A DNA stretch of 64,000 bases from NCBI RefSeq assembly GCF_022568775.1, contig NZ_JAKZHW010000002.1, positions 323,501 to 387,500 of the forward strand. The letters are read 5' to 3'. Positions 30,572 through 37,321 of the stretch are shown one piece after another (the first letter of the stretch is position 1; every line of letters starts with the position of its first letter). A model generated the notes under the pieces. That model had not been told where the DNA came from, made no database searches, and saw only the letters and a program-made list of their open reading frames with translations. Source of the stretch: Sphingomonas telluris (lineage in GTDB: Bacteria; Pseudomonadota; Alphaproteobacteria; Sphingomonadales; Sphingomonadaceae). The translations under genes and the position numbers were made by a program.

Positions 30572-31263
30572 GCGCCGAACAGGAAGCTGTTGATCGTCAG
30601 CCGCCCGTCGCGGGGGCTCGCCGGCAGTGGCAGGCCAGCCGGGATTTCCGCGCAGTGCAGTGATCGGCTGCGATAGATGAGCCCGCGGTTCGGGCGCCCC
30701 TCATAGCTGGCGATCTTCTCGTAGAGCGGCGTGTCGCCGGAGATGTAGGCCGGCGAGGGCAGGCCATGCTCGGCAATGCCCGCGCGCAAGGCGGCCTCGA
30801 ATTGCAGGTAGCGGTCACGGTCGAGCGTTTCGAAACCGGTCGCGCGCTGGCGATAGAAGGCGGTGCCGCCCATCTCCGCGCCGGACAGATAAATGAGAAT
30901 GGCGATGCGGCCCGGCTCCAGCCCGTCCACGTGCGGCAGGCGCTGTATCGGCGCGAGCGCTTCGGGCGGGGTGGTGACGATTGAGAAATAGCATTCGAGG
31001 ACCGGCGGCACGGGATCGAGCGCGAACGTCTCGCGGACTAATTTCTCAAGTTCGTCCCGCATGGCGTTCGACTGTGCAGGCGGCACGGGCGCGCGCAGTC
31101 CGGGATAGTGCGGTCCGATGCGGCTGTAGCTGAGCTGCTCCGCCGTTGCTCGCCACCAATCCAAATCGCAAAGCATGTCGTCGATGACGATGACCGGCTG
31201 CTGCTCGCGGCCCTGCCGGACGACGTTCGTCTGTGCTGTCGGGTTAAGTACCGGGGCCGCCAT
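30568..31263 (-). CDS. DUF6445 family probable Fe(II)/2-oxoglutarate oxygenase
   Basis: 231 residues. The H-x-D iron motif is LPHVDGLEP near residue 110 and the distal His lies in RSRSLHCAEIP near residue 210, as in prolyl-4-hydroxylase-like folds. DUF6445 proteins occur in sphingomonads and caulobacters, often near TonB-dependent receptors and tryptophan halogenases; none is seen here. ATG at 31263 gives MAAPVLNP; the longer frame from 31407 runs antisense across the DUF1801 gene start and is rejected. The substrate is unknown. Confidence 0.75.
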   Translation of the reverse strand: MAAPVLNPTAQTNVVRQGREQQPVIVIDDMLCDLDWWRATAEQLSYSRIGPHYPGLRAPVPPAQSNAMRDELEKLVRETFALDPVPPVLECYFSIVTTPPEALAPIQRLPHVDGLEPGRIAILIYLSGAEMGGTAFYRQRATGFETLDRDRYLQFEAALRAGIAEHGLPSPAYISGDTPLYEKIASYEGRPNRGLIYRSRSLHCAEIPAGLPLPASPRDGRLTINSFLFGA

Positions 31264-31319
31264 GACTCCATCTTCCACTGCTGCTAGGTCGCGGCAAGTG
31301 CGCCAGCAGGAGTGAAGCG

Positions 31320-31721
31320 ATGGATGGGACGGAAGCCGAATCTGCCTCCAGCCTGATCGACGCGAAGCTTGCTTCCATGACCGACTGGCGCGGAGCGACG
31401 CTCGCAAAGCTGCGCAGGCTCATTCGCGAGGCCGACCCCGAGGTCGTTGAGGCGGTGAAGTGGCGCAAGCCCTCCAATCCGTCCGGCGTCCCTACGTGGG
31501 AGCATGCCGGCATCCTCTGCACGGGCGAGACCTACAAGGATAAGGTGAAGCTGACCTTCGCCCGTGGTGCGTCGCTTGACGATCCGAAGGGCTTGTTCAA
31601 CTCCAGCCTCGACGGCGGGACGCGCCGAGCGATCGACTTCCAGGAGGGCGACGAGGTGGACGAAGCGGCGTTCAAGGCGCTGGTCCGCGAAGCCGTCGCG
31701 GCCAACGTCGCGAATGCCTAG
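31320..31721 (+). CDS. DUF1801 domain protein
   Basis: 133 residues with the YdhG-like pattern LRRLIREADPEVVEAVKWRKPSN followed by LCTGETYKDKVKLTFARGA. DUF1801 is a small soluble fold related to frataxin-like and iron- or nucleic-acid-associated proteins, but no activity is established. It is divergent from the DUF6445 gene with 56 bases between starts, and its stop overlaps the stop of the convergent JmjC-like gene (CTAG). Confidence 0.82.
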   Translation: MDGTEAESASSLIDAKLASMTDWRGATLAKLRRLIREADPEVVEAVKWRKPSNPSGVPTWEHAGILCTGETYKDKVKLTFARGASLDDPKGLFNSSLDGGTRRAIDFQEGDEVDEAAFKALVREAVAANVANA

Positions 31722-32491
31722 GCAGAGGCGTCCCACCAGTAATTTACGAGGATGTTGAAGCGCTCGAGTGCCTCGACATGATGGTACCAGTCGCGCGGGA
31801 TGAAGATGGCGTCGCCCGGTGACAGCTCCGCGGATTCTGCGACCTTGAGTGCCTCCTCGAAGCGAGGATAGCGGTCGAAATCAGGCGCGGTGACATGGAC
31901 CATGCTGACCGGCGTACCGGCGGGCGTGGGGTGCTCCGGACCCATGTACAGGTCGGGCTCGGCACTCGGCGGGAAAAGGGTGAAGCGGCGCCTTCCGGCA
32001 GCGACGACTGCGATGTTGTCGACCGGGTCGTTGTGCGTCGCGACCTTAGCGGCATTGCCGATCCACAGCCGAGGCTCCGCTGAGGCGGGCACAAGCGGCA
32101 GCGGATGCGATGTGGGGAAGCCGGGCACATGCCGTTCTGCGACGAGGCCCTGCACCACGAGTGCGTGCGGCTCCTCGGATCGAGACTCTGCATCCAGCGC
32201 GCCGAGAAACGCCGAAAGGTTCCCGCGCCCGCGGATGAAGTTTAGCGAGCGGCCGTCGGCGGAATAATGAAAGCGGCCTTGCTCGCCAGGATCGGCGCGG
32301 AGCACTTCCACCGGCGCGTCGCTTGCGTGCGCGGACAGCATCGCCATGCACTCGCGAGGGTCGTGACGGGCCGCCTGGACCAAGGGCCAGCTTCGCACCA
32401 CTTGGCGAAGCACCGCCGGTCGTGCTGTTGGCAGAATTTCGGCGCGGAAGACCTCGACCGACGGGGCGGTCCATTCCGGAATCGAACGCAT
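31718..32491 (-). CDS. Cupin-like (JmjC-type) oxygenase domain protein
   Basis: 257 residues. The metal motif is THNDPVDN (H-x-D) near residue 152 and the second His lies in FIPRDWYHHVE near residue 238, the layout of cupin_8/JmjC hydroxylases, which use Fe(II) and 2-oxoglutarate. Strand motifs GRRRFTLFPP and LSPGDAIFIP support this. Relatives in sphingomonads often accompany DUF6445 proteins, and one lies just beyond DUF1801 here. The substrate is unknown; protein or peptide hydroxylation is the family precedent. Confidence 0.85.
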   Translation of the reverse strand: MRSIPEWTAPSVEVFRAEILPTARPAVLRQVVRSWPLVQAARHDPRECMAMLSAHASDAPVEVLRADPGEQGRFHYSADGRSLNFIRGRGNLSAFLGALDAESRSEEPHALVVQGLVAERHVPGFPTSHPLPLVPASAEPRLWIGNAAKVATHNDPVDNIAVVAAGRRRFTLFPPSAEPDLYMGPEHPTPAGTPVSMVHVTAPDFDRYPRFEEALKVAESAELSPGDAIFIPRDWYHHVEALERFNILVNYWWDASA

Positions 32492-32547
32492 GCTGGCATG
32501 GTGCCCGCGATCAACTCGCGTTGAAAGCCCAGCCAGAGGACGTTCGA

Positions 32548-32847
32548 ATGAAGCACTTCCTCCTCTTCTACGAAACGAGCCCGGACTATCTCGAGCGCAG
32601 GCCCGAGTTTCGCGGGGCGCATCTGAAACTGGCCTGGGAAGCTGCGGAGCGAGGCGAGATCATCGTTGCGGGAGCACTCGCCGATCCCCCAGATGGCGCC
32701 GTGCTGATGTTCCAGGGCGAGGGCCGCTCTGTTGCCGAGACATTCGCGCAGGCCGACCCCTATGTTCAGAACGGCCTGATTACCCGCTGGCACGTGCGGG
32801 AATGGACGACCGTGATCGGAGATATTGCGGCCACGCCGGTGCGTTAG
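32548..32847 (+). CDS. YciI family protein
   Basis: 99 residues. It starts MKHFLLFYETSPDYLERRPEFRGAHL, with the conserved His and later GAVLMFQGE and the DPYVQNGLI segment typical of YciI/YCII-like ferredoxin-fold proteins. The fold is related to enzymes such as muconolactone isomerase, but activity is unproven. The frame is open from 32323, but ATG at 32548 with AGAGGA upstream is the family start. A terminator follows at 32878. Confidence 0.85.
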   Translation: MKHFLLFYETSPDYLERRPEFRGAHLKLAWEAAERGEIIVAGALADPPDGAVLMFQGEGRSVAETFAQADPYVQNGLITRWHVREWTTVIGDIAATPVR

Positions 32848-32877
32848 CGTCAGGGTTCAGGTCGCTTGAAGGAGTTT

Positions 32878-32913
32878 GGGGCCGCGTCCGTAAGGAAGCG
32901 GCCCCTTACTTTT
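32878..32913 (+). terminator. Terminator after the YciI gene
   Basis: GGGGCCGC (32878-32885) pairs perfectly with GCGGCCCC (32898-32905), loop 12 bases, followed by TTACTTTT. It insulates the + strand YciI transcript. It reaches the stop codon of the convergent metallothionein-like gene. Confidence 0.75.
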
Positions 32914-33010
32914 AGCAGCTGCAGTTCTTGCAGGTGCACGGCTTGCAGGTGCAGCCGCGATGGGCGGCGATCTTCGCGGCCTGAACCTGCTGTTCGGTCA
33001 ACTGAGTCAT
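32912..33010 (-). CDS. Metallothionein-like micropeptide, 32 residues, six Cys
   Basis: Reads MTQLTEQQVQAAKIAAHRG followed by the C-terminal block CTCKPCTCKNCSC (CXCX2CXCX2CXC). Six cysteines in thirteen residues with no aromatic residue is a metallothionein-like metal-binding design; the N-terminal half is a short predicted helix. GAGGAG stands seven bases before the ATG. The gene is divergent from a MerR-family regulator, with a mer-type operator and promoter between them, so metal induction is likely. It is far shorter than SmtA-type metallothioneins (~55 residues). The metal is not known; Cu(I), Ag(I), Zn(II), Cd(II) or Hg(II) are possible. Confidence 0.75.
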   Translation of the reverse strand: MTQLTEQQVQAAKIAAHRGCTCKPCTCKNCSC

Positions 33011-33045
33011 GTCCAATCTCCTCTTGCCCGGGAGTGGGCTCGACC

Positions 33046-33077
33046 CATATGGCGTCCGTACCATGGTACGGAATCAA
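33046..33077 (-). promoter_or_regulatory. mer-type promoter/operator driving the metallothionein-like gene
   Basis: TCCGTACCATGGTACGGA (33055-33072) is a perfect 18-base palindrome with 7-4-7 layout. Its half sites equal those I recall for the Tn501/Tn21 mer operator (TCCGTAC-N4-GTACGGA). On the minus strand it lies in a 20-base spacer between -35 TTGATT (33077-33072) and -10 CATATG (33051-33046). This is the over-long spacer that MerR activators untwist. The leader to the ATG at 33010 would be ~30 bases. Confidence 0.7.
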
Positions 33078-33473
33078 GTGAAAAAAGCAGACACGATCGG
33101 AGCGCTTGCGAAAGCCGCCGGTGTCGGCGTCGAAACCGTCCGCTATTATCAGCGTCGAGGGTTGCTGCCGGAACCGCCCCGACCACACGGGGAAGTCCGG
33201 CGCTACAGCGACGACGACGTGCGGCGTCTGAAATTTATCCGCTCGGCGCAAGCGGCCGGGTTCACGCTGACGGAAATCGCCGAACTGCTGGACCTCAGCG
33301 CGTCGGATGACCGCGACCGAGCACGCGCTCTCGCGCAGGCGCGGGTGGCTGCGCTCGAGGACAAGATCCGCGAGCTTCAGGAAGCCAAGGAAGCGCTGTC
33401 CGGGCTCGCTACGGCCTGCGCGAATGAGCACGGCGGACCCTGCCCGATCCTTTCGGCCTTCGACCGCGGATAG
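33063..33473 (+). CDS. MerR family metal-responsive regulator
   Basis: 136 residues from ATG 33063, which lies inside the operator; a GTG at 33078 giving MKKADTIGALAKAAGV is an attractive alternative. The wing-helix IGALAKAAGVGVETVRYYQRRGLL and RYSDDDVRRLKFI closely resemble Hg-type MerR, followed by a dimer coiled coil near residues 80-110. The C-terminal loop has CANEHGGPC (CX7C), the spacing of CueR. The upstream Cys that Hg-MerR needs (Cys82 in Tn501) is absent; the aligned residue is Arg. A soft-metal sensor is likely, the ion uncertain. Confidence 0.88.
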   Translation: MVRNQVKKADTIGALAKAAGVGVETVRYYQRRGLLPEPPRPHGEVRRYSDDDVRRLKFIRSAQAAGFTLTEIAELLDLSASDDRDRARALAQARVAALEDKIRELQEAKEALSGLATACANEHGGPCPILSAFDRG

Positions 33474-33504
33474 AAAAGGGGCGCCCGCCAAACGGCAGGC
33501 GCCC
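33471..33504 (-). terminator. Terminator of the DMN-repeat lipoprotein gene
   Basis: On the minus strand GGGCGCCTGCC (33504-33494) pairs with GGCGGGCGCCC (33489-33479, one wobble) around a four-base loop and continues into CCTTTTCTA. The strong stem overlaps the end of the convergent MerR gene. Confidence 0.8.
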
Positions 33505-33531
33505 GACATCCGGCGAATTTACGCGGCGGGA

Positions 33532-33801
33532 TTAAAGGCTGTTGGTGGTGTTCGTGGTGGACGTATTGTCCATCGGATTGGCGGTCCCGTTCATGTCGGT
33601 CGTGCCGTTCATGTCCGTCGTGCCAGCATTCATGTCCGTGGTCCCGGCATTCATGTCGGTGCCCATGTTCATGTCGGTCGTGGTTGTATTCATGTCGAGG
33701 CTGGTGTCGGCATTGACCGCATTGTCCTCGGCACTGTTACCGCCGCAGGCCGCGAGTGCGGCGCAGCCAACCATCGTCGCGATCGCGATCTTGAACTTCA
33801 T
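33532..33801 (-). CDS. Small lipoprotein with DMN repeats
   Basis: 89 residues. A signal peptide ends in lipobox LAAC, so the mature protein is lipid-anchored. The rest is almost only Asp, Met, Asn, Thr, Gly and Ala, with six DMN units (TTDMN, GTDMN and TTDMN variants) spaced every six to eight residues. At the DNA level the repeat is TTCATGTC on the + strand. It is probably disordered. Met- and Asp-rich repeats could bind metal, but this is speculation. GGGGA precedes the ATG; a terminator follows the stop. Confidence 0.65.
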   Translation of the reverse strand: MKFKIAIATMVGCAALAACGGNSAEDNAVNADTSLDMNTTTTDMNMGTDMNAGTTDMNAGTTDMNGTTDMNGTANPMDNTSTTNTTNSL

Positions 33802-33951
33802 CTTGTCTTCCCCTGAAAAGTGAAAGGGCGGCCCTTCAGCGTTCCTCGCGTCGTTCGGCTCCTACGGCTGATCGTGCGCTCAGCCCGATGAGCCGTTGCT
33901 AGTGGCCCCTCTTCATGCTCTCTTTTCCCCATCATCGAGTTGGGGAGAGCC

Positions 33952-34500
33952 ATGATGAAGTTGAGGAGTTTGGCGGCAGCGATGCTGCTTGCCGCCGCTG
34001 CCGTGCCGCTTCGGGCGCAGGCCAATGACGACCTGGCGAGCAAGATCGTCAACGATCCCGGCAACCCTCAGGTCAACGGAGCCAAAGCGTCTCTGCGCGA
34101 CGATGCGAAGGTGCAGGGCGGAAAGGCGCTTCGCATCCAGGTCCCCAAGAAGGGCGCGAACCCGTGGGACTCCACGGCCGAGAGCACGCTTACCAAGCCG
34201 GTCAAGGCCGGAGACAAGCTGGAGTTGATCTTCTGGGCGCGGCTGGAGAAGGGCGATGGAGGTGCGACCTCGTCAAGCCTCGCCTTCGCGGGAATCCAGG
34301 TCAATGCGGCCCCTTACACGTCCGTCGTGCAGCAACAGCCCGTAGAGGTGGGCCCCGAGTGGAAGATGGTCGAGATCAAGGGCAAGGCCGACCGGAACTA
34401 TCCGGCAGGGGGCCTGAAGGTGTCTATCCACCTGGCCAATGCGAAGCAGACGATCGACCTCGGGCCGATCGTCGTCCTCGACCTCGGGCCGGGCGCCTAG
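33952..34500 (+). CDS. Secreted carbohydrate-binding-module-like protein
   Basis: 182 residues with a signal peptide (core AAAMLLAAAAVPLRAQA). The mature ~155 residues form one jelly-roll-like domain: LRIQVPKKGANPWDSTAEST, KAGDKLELIFWARL, SSLAFAGIQVNAAPY and VEIKGKADRNYPAG fit the pattern of family 4/9-type carbohydrate-binding modules that usually accompany glycosidases. It stands alone here with no catalytic domain, so sugar binding is a family inference. GGGGAG precedes the ATG, partly paired with CCCCA at 33927. Confidence 0.6.
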   Translation: MMKLRSLAAAMLLAAAAVPLRAQANDDLASKIVNDPGNPQVNGAKASLRDDAKVQGGKALRIQVPKKGANPWDSTAESTLTKPVKAGDKLELIFWARLEKGDGGATSSSLAFAGIQVNAAPYTSVVQQQPVEVGPEWKMVEIKGKADRNYPAGGLKVSIHLANAKQTIDLGPIVVLDLGPGA

Positions 34501-34506
34501 CCGGGG

Positions 34507-34758
34507 TTACTGGCTGTTCGAGCTATCGTCGGCCGCGTTGGCCGATTCCGCGTCGCTCTCGTTGAGCTGATCGAGCTGGTTGCCGAGCGTGTCGGTGCCA
34601 GCCTGATTGTCGGTGCCCGGCAGCACGCTTTCGTTCGCGGTCATCGTCGGAGCGGATTCCATGTTCTCCGCGGCCGCGGAATTGTCTTCGCTCTTCACGG
34701 TGCAGGCGCCGACCATGGCAAAGCCTGCCGCTGCGACGAAGATGGGGGTCGTCTTCAT
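34507..34758 (-). CDS. Small acidic lipoprotein
   Basis: 83 residues. A signal peptide ends in lipobox VGAC. The mature part is Asp/Glu/Asn/Ser/Ala-rich with no fold recognisable, likely a disordered outer-membrane-anchored tail. It is convergent with the CBM-like gene (six bases between stops). Composition resembles the DMN-repeat lipoprotein nearby without repeats. Function unknown. Confidence 0.6.
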   Translation of the reverse strand: MKTTPIFVAAAGFAMVGACTVKSEDNSAAAENMESAPTMTANESVLPGTDNQAGTDTLGNQLDQLNESDAESANAADDSSNSQ

Positions 34759-34819
34759 TAATACGGTTCCGTAGCAATTTGGTTTGAGGGTCCAGCGCGT
34801 GAATGCGCGGGCGGTTCCC

Positions 34820-35452
34820 CTAGGTGAGAACCGCCGGGAAGCTCTGCTTGAGCCCGTCCACGATGAACTGAGCCGCCAGAGCGGCGAGAATCACGCCGAG
34901 GATGCGCGTGATCATTGCTTCCAGCTTCTCGCCGACCAGGCGCATGATCGGTCCGGCGGCAAGGAGCGCGAGGAGCGTCAGGACGATCACGACGCTGATG
35001 GCTGCGAGGATGGTCGCGATCTGGGCCGGGTTCTCGGCGCGAGACACCCACAGCATGGCGCTGGCAATCGAGCCCGGGCCCGCGATCATCGGAATGGCCA
35101 TGGGAAAGACCGAAATGTCCTCAGCTTCAGGCGTGCCTTCGATCTCGTGCGCCCGGTTCTCGCGCCGCTGGGTCCGGCGCTCAAAGACCATGTCCAGCGC
35201 GATCATGAACAGCATGACGCCGCCCGCGATGCGGAAGCTCGCCAGGCTGATGCCGAGCGCATGAAGCATCGGCCGTCCGAGGAGGCCGAAGAACATCAGA
35301 ATGGCCCAGGCGATCAGCGCGGCGCGGAAGGCCATCACGCGGCGGTGGTCCGGCGATGCCTCGCGGGTCAGTCCCGCGAAGATCGGGGCACATCCCGGCG
35401 GGTCGATGATGACGAGGAATGTGACCAGCGCTGAGCTGAAAAGCTCGATCAT
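34820..35452 (-). CDS. MarC family integral membrane protein
   Basis: 210 residues with six predicted helices and the MarC-family signature VIIDPPGCAPIFAGLT plus PMIAGPGSI. A charged cytoplasmic loop lies near residues 92-108 (ERRTQRRENRAHE). The substrate is unproven; older multidrug-resistance claims for MarC are not supported. ATG overlaps the stop of the upstream gene by ATGA. The first MarC gene (24845-25495) is a distant paralogue. Confidence 0.88.
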   Translation of the reverse strand: MIELFSSALVTFLVIIDPPGCAPIFAGLTREASPDHRRVMAFRAALIAWAILMFFGLLGRPMLHALGISLASFRIAGGVMLFMIALDMVFERRTQRRENRAHEIEGTPEAEDISVFPMAIPMIAGPGSIASAMLWVSRAENPAQIATILAAISVVIVLTLLALLAAGPIMRLVGEKLEAMITRILGVILAALAAQFIVDGLKQSFPAVLT

Positions 35453-36084
35453 TCCTTCGGCGCGGCGATATGCTGATCGAGGATGGTGCGATAGTCGCGT
35501 CCGTTCCAGAGCTTGGCCTCGAACCGGCGCTCGCCCGATGCGGCGACCCTCCACTCGTAGATGAGCGTTCCGTCGGCGGACCGGCCCTGCCCGGCATCGG
35601 CGGGGGGCTTCCCGGCGATCTTGGCCGTGGGCTTCACTTCCTCGCGATACTCCTTCGGGATCTTGTCGAAACCCGAGCAGATGGCGCGCTGCACGCGGGG
35701 CTTTTTCTGAGCGGCCATCGGCGCCGCCAAAGCGTCGCCGCCGTCGTAGCTCCACTTCCAAGACTTGCCCTCGCGCATCCAGACGGTCGTGAAATAACCG
35801 TGTGACTTGCCGGAGGCCGAGGTCCACCAGCCGCGGTTGATCGCGGTTCGGCCATCGCACGAGACCCAGCTGTCCGACGGGCCCCAGCTGATCGCCTTGG
35901 GCGGATCCTTTTTCGCAGCGAGGAACTCCTGCGCCCAGACGGCTTGCGGCGTGAACATGACCGCCGTTTCGTCGGCATACTTGCGGAACGCGGTCCATTG
36001 GCCGAGCCGCTTGGCATCGGCGGCGAAGGCGCGCTCGGCATCGACGGCGGTCATCGATGCGGCGGCGATGAGCAGAGCAAGCAT
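35449..36084 (-). CDS. Secreted hypothetical protein, NTF2-like
   Basis: 211 residues with a short signal peptide (MLALLIAAASMTAVDA). Residues ~20-125 show the NTF2/DUF4440-type order: helix, then FTPQAVWAQEFL, SWGPSDSWVSCDGRTAINRGWW, and GYFTTVWMREGKSWKWSYDGG. The C-terminal ~80 residues carry a second, less clear domain with TLIYEWRVAASGERRFEAKLWNG. No catalytic motif is seen. It is coupled by ATGA to the MarC gene and lies directly after folD with no gap. Confidence 0.55.
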   Translation of the reverse strand: MLALLIAAASMTAVDAERAFAADAKRLGQWTAFRKYADETAVMFTPQAVWAQEFLAAKKDPPKAISWGPSDSWVSCDGRTAINRGWWTSASGKSHGYFTTVWMREGKSWKWSYDGGDALAAPMAAQKKPRVQRAICSGFDKIPKEYREEVKPTAKIAGKPPADAGQGRSADGTLIYEWRVAASGERRFEAKLWNGRDYRTILDQHIAAPKE

Positions 36085-36972
36085 CTACAGTCCCTCCGGA
36101 TCGGGCAGGCCCTCGCGGCGATGCGCGGCGACCGCGGTGTTCCTGAGCAGGCAGGCGATCGTCATCGGACCGACGCCGCCGGGAACCGGCGTGATCGAAC
36201 CTGCAACTTCGGCGGCCTCGGCGTACGCGACGTCGCCCAGAAGCTTGCGAGTACCGTCGGGCTGCTCGACACGTTCCTGTCCGACGTCGATGACCGATGC
36301 TCCGGCCTTGATCCAGCTTCCGCGGACGAGCTCGGGACGGCCGACCGCCGCGACGACGATATCCGCGCGGCGCACGACCTCCGGCAGGTCGCGGGTGCGC
36401 GAGTGAGCGATGGTAACCGTGCAATTGGCTTCAAGCAGCAGTTGCGCCATCGGCTTTCCGACGATGTTGGACCTGCCGATAACAACGGCTTCCAGTCCGC
36501 TAAGGTCCCCGACGTATTTCTGGAGGAGCTTGAGGCAGCCGAGCGGCGTGCACGGCACCAGCGCTTCGAGCCCGATCGACAGCCGCCCCACGTTGACCGG
36601 GTGGAAGCCGTCGACGTCCTTGTCAGGGTCGACGCGGGTGAGCACCGCTTGCTCATCGACATGCTTCGGCAGCGGCAGCTGGACGAGGATTCCATCCACG
36701 GCCGGATCGGCGTTCAGGCGATCGACGAGTGCGAGGAGCTCTTCCGTCGTCGTCTCCGCCGGAATCTTGTGCTCGAAGCTTTGGAGGCCTGCTTCGAGCG
36801 TCGCCTTCACTTTGGAGCGGACGTAAGCGGCGCTCGGCGGATGCTCGCCGACGAGAACCACGGCTAGCCCAGGCGCACGGCCGGTCTTCTGCCGGAACTC
36901 TGCGCCGACGTCGGCGACCTTCTGGCGAAGCTCGGCGGCCGTCGCCTTTCCGTCGATGATCTCGGCGGTCAT
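36085..36972 (-). CDS. folD: Methylenetetrahydrofolate dehydrogenase/cyclohydrolase FolD
   Basis: 295 residues. FolD oxidises methylene-THF with NADP and opens the methenyl ring, feeding purine and formyl-Met synthesis. The catalytic motif is [11 protein letters not shown] with the conserved Lys, then [12 protein letters not shown], the NADP-binding [11 protein letters not shown] and the C-terminal [13 protein letters not shown] 36972 is the family start and overlaps the YggT stop (ATGA); the frame runs upstream to 37491 but is a shadow there. It is followed directly by the NTF2-like gene. Confidence 0.96.
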   Translation of the reverse strand: MTAEIIDGKATAAELRQKVADVGAEFRQKTGRAPGLAVVLVGEHPPSAAYVRSKVKATLEAGLQSFEHKIPAETTTEELLALVDRLNADPAVDGILVQLPLPKHVDEQAVLTRVDPDKDVDGFHPVNVGRLSIGLEALVPCTPLGCLKLLQKYVGDLSGLEAVVIGRSNIVGKPMAQLLLEANCTVTIAHSRTRDLPEVVRRADIVVAAVGRPELVRGSWIKAGASVIDVGQERVEQPDGTRKLLGDVAYAEAAEVAGSITPVPGGVGPMTIACLLRNTAVAAHRREGLPDPEGL

Positions 36973-37286
36973 GCGACCGGGTAGGCGCTGGTGTAAATCT
37001 GCGCCGCGACGCCCGTCAGAAGTCGGTCGATCACCCAGATGGCAAGCAGGACGACCAGAGGCGAAAAGTCGATCCCGCCGAAGTCCGGCATGATCCGCCG
37101 AACCGGCCGGTAGAGCGGCTCCGTCAGCCGTTCGAGTGCCGTCCACACCGCGCGCACGAAGTTGCTGCTCGTGTTCACGACGTTGAAGGCGACCAGCCAG
37201 CTGAAGATCGCCTGCACGATGATGATCAGGCTGGCGACCCACAGGAGCATCTGAATGATGGCGATGAGGGCGAGTACGATTTGCAT
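36969..37286 (-). CDS. YggT family membrane protein
   Basis: 105 residues with two YggT-type hydrophobic segments: residues ~1-30 ([20 protein letters not shown]) and ~75-95 ([16 protein letters not shown]), separated by [21 protein letters not shown], the most conserved family motif. Relatives act in potassium/osmotic tolerance, cell division or photosystem assembly. It forms a translationally coupled unit with folD. Confidence 0.88.
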   Translation of the reverse strand: MQIVLALIAIIQMLLWVASLIIIVQAIFSWLVAFNVVNTSSNFVRAVWTALERLTEPLYRPVRRIMPDFGGIDFSPLVVLLAIWVIDRLLTGVAAQIYTSAYPVA

Positions 37287-37321
37287 GAGGGCGGCTTAGC
37301 CGTGCGCCCTTTCGGTAGCAA

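Noticed and set aside
33580-33700. Repeated TTCATGTC units resembling a CRISPR or minisatellite
   Set aside because: The units are short, unequally spaced and code in frame for the DMN-repeat lipoprotein; there are no spacers.
34820-36424. A 534-codon frame apparently fusing a long N-terminal region to MarC
   Set aside because: The upstream 320 codons are a shadow of the NTF2-like and folD genes; MarC begins at its own ATG with ATGA overlap.
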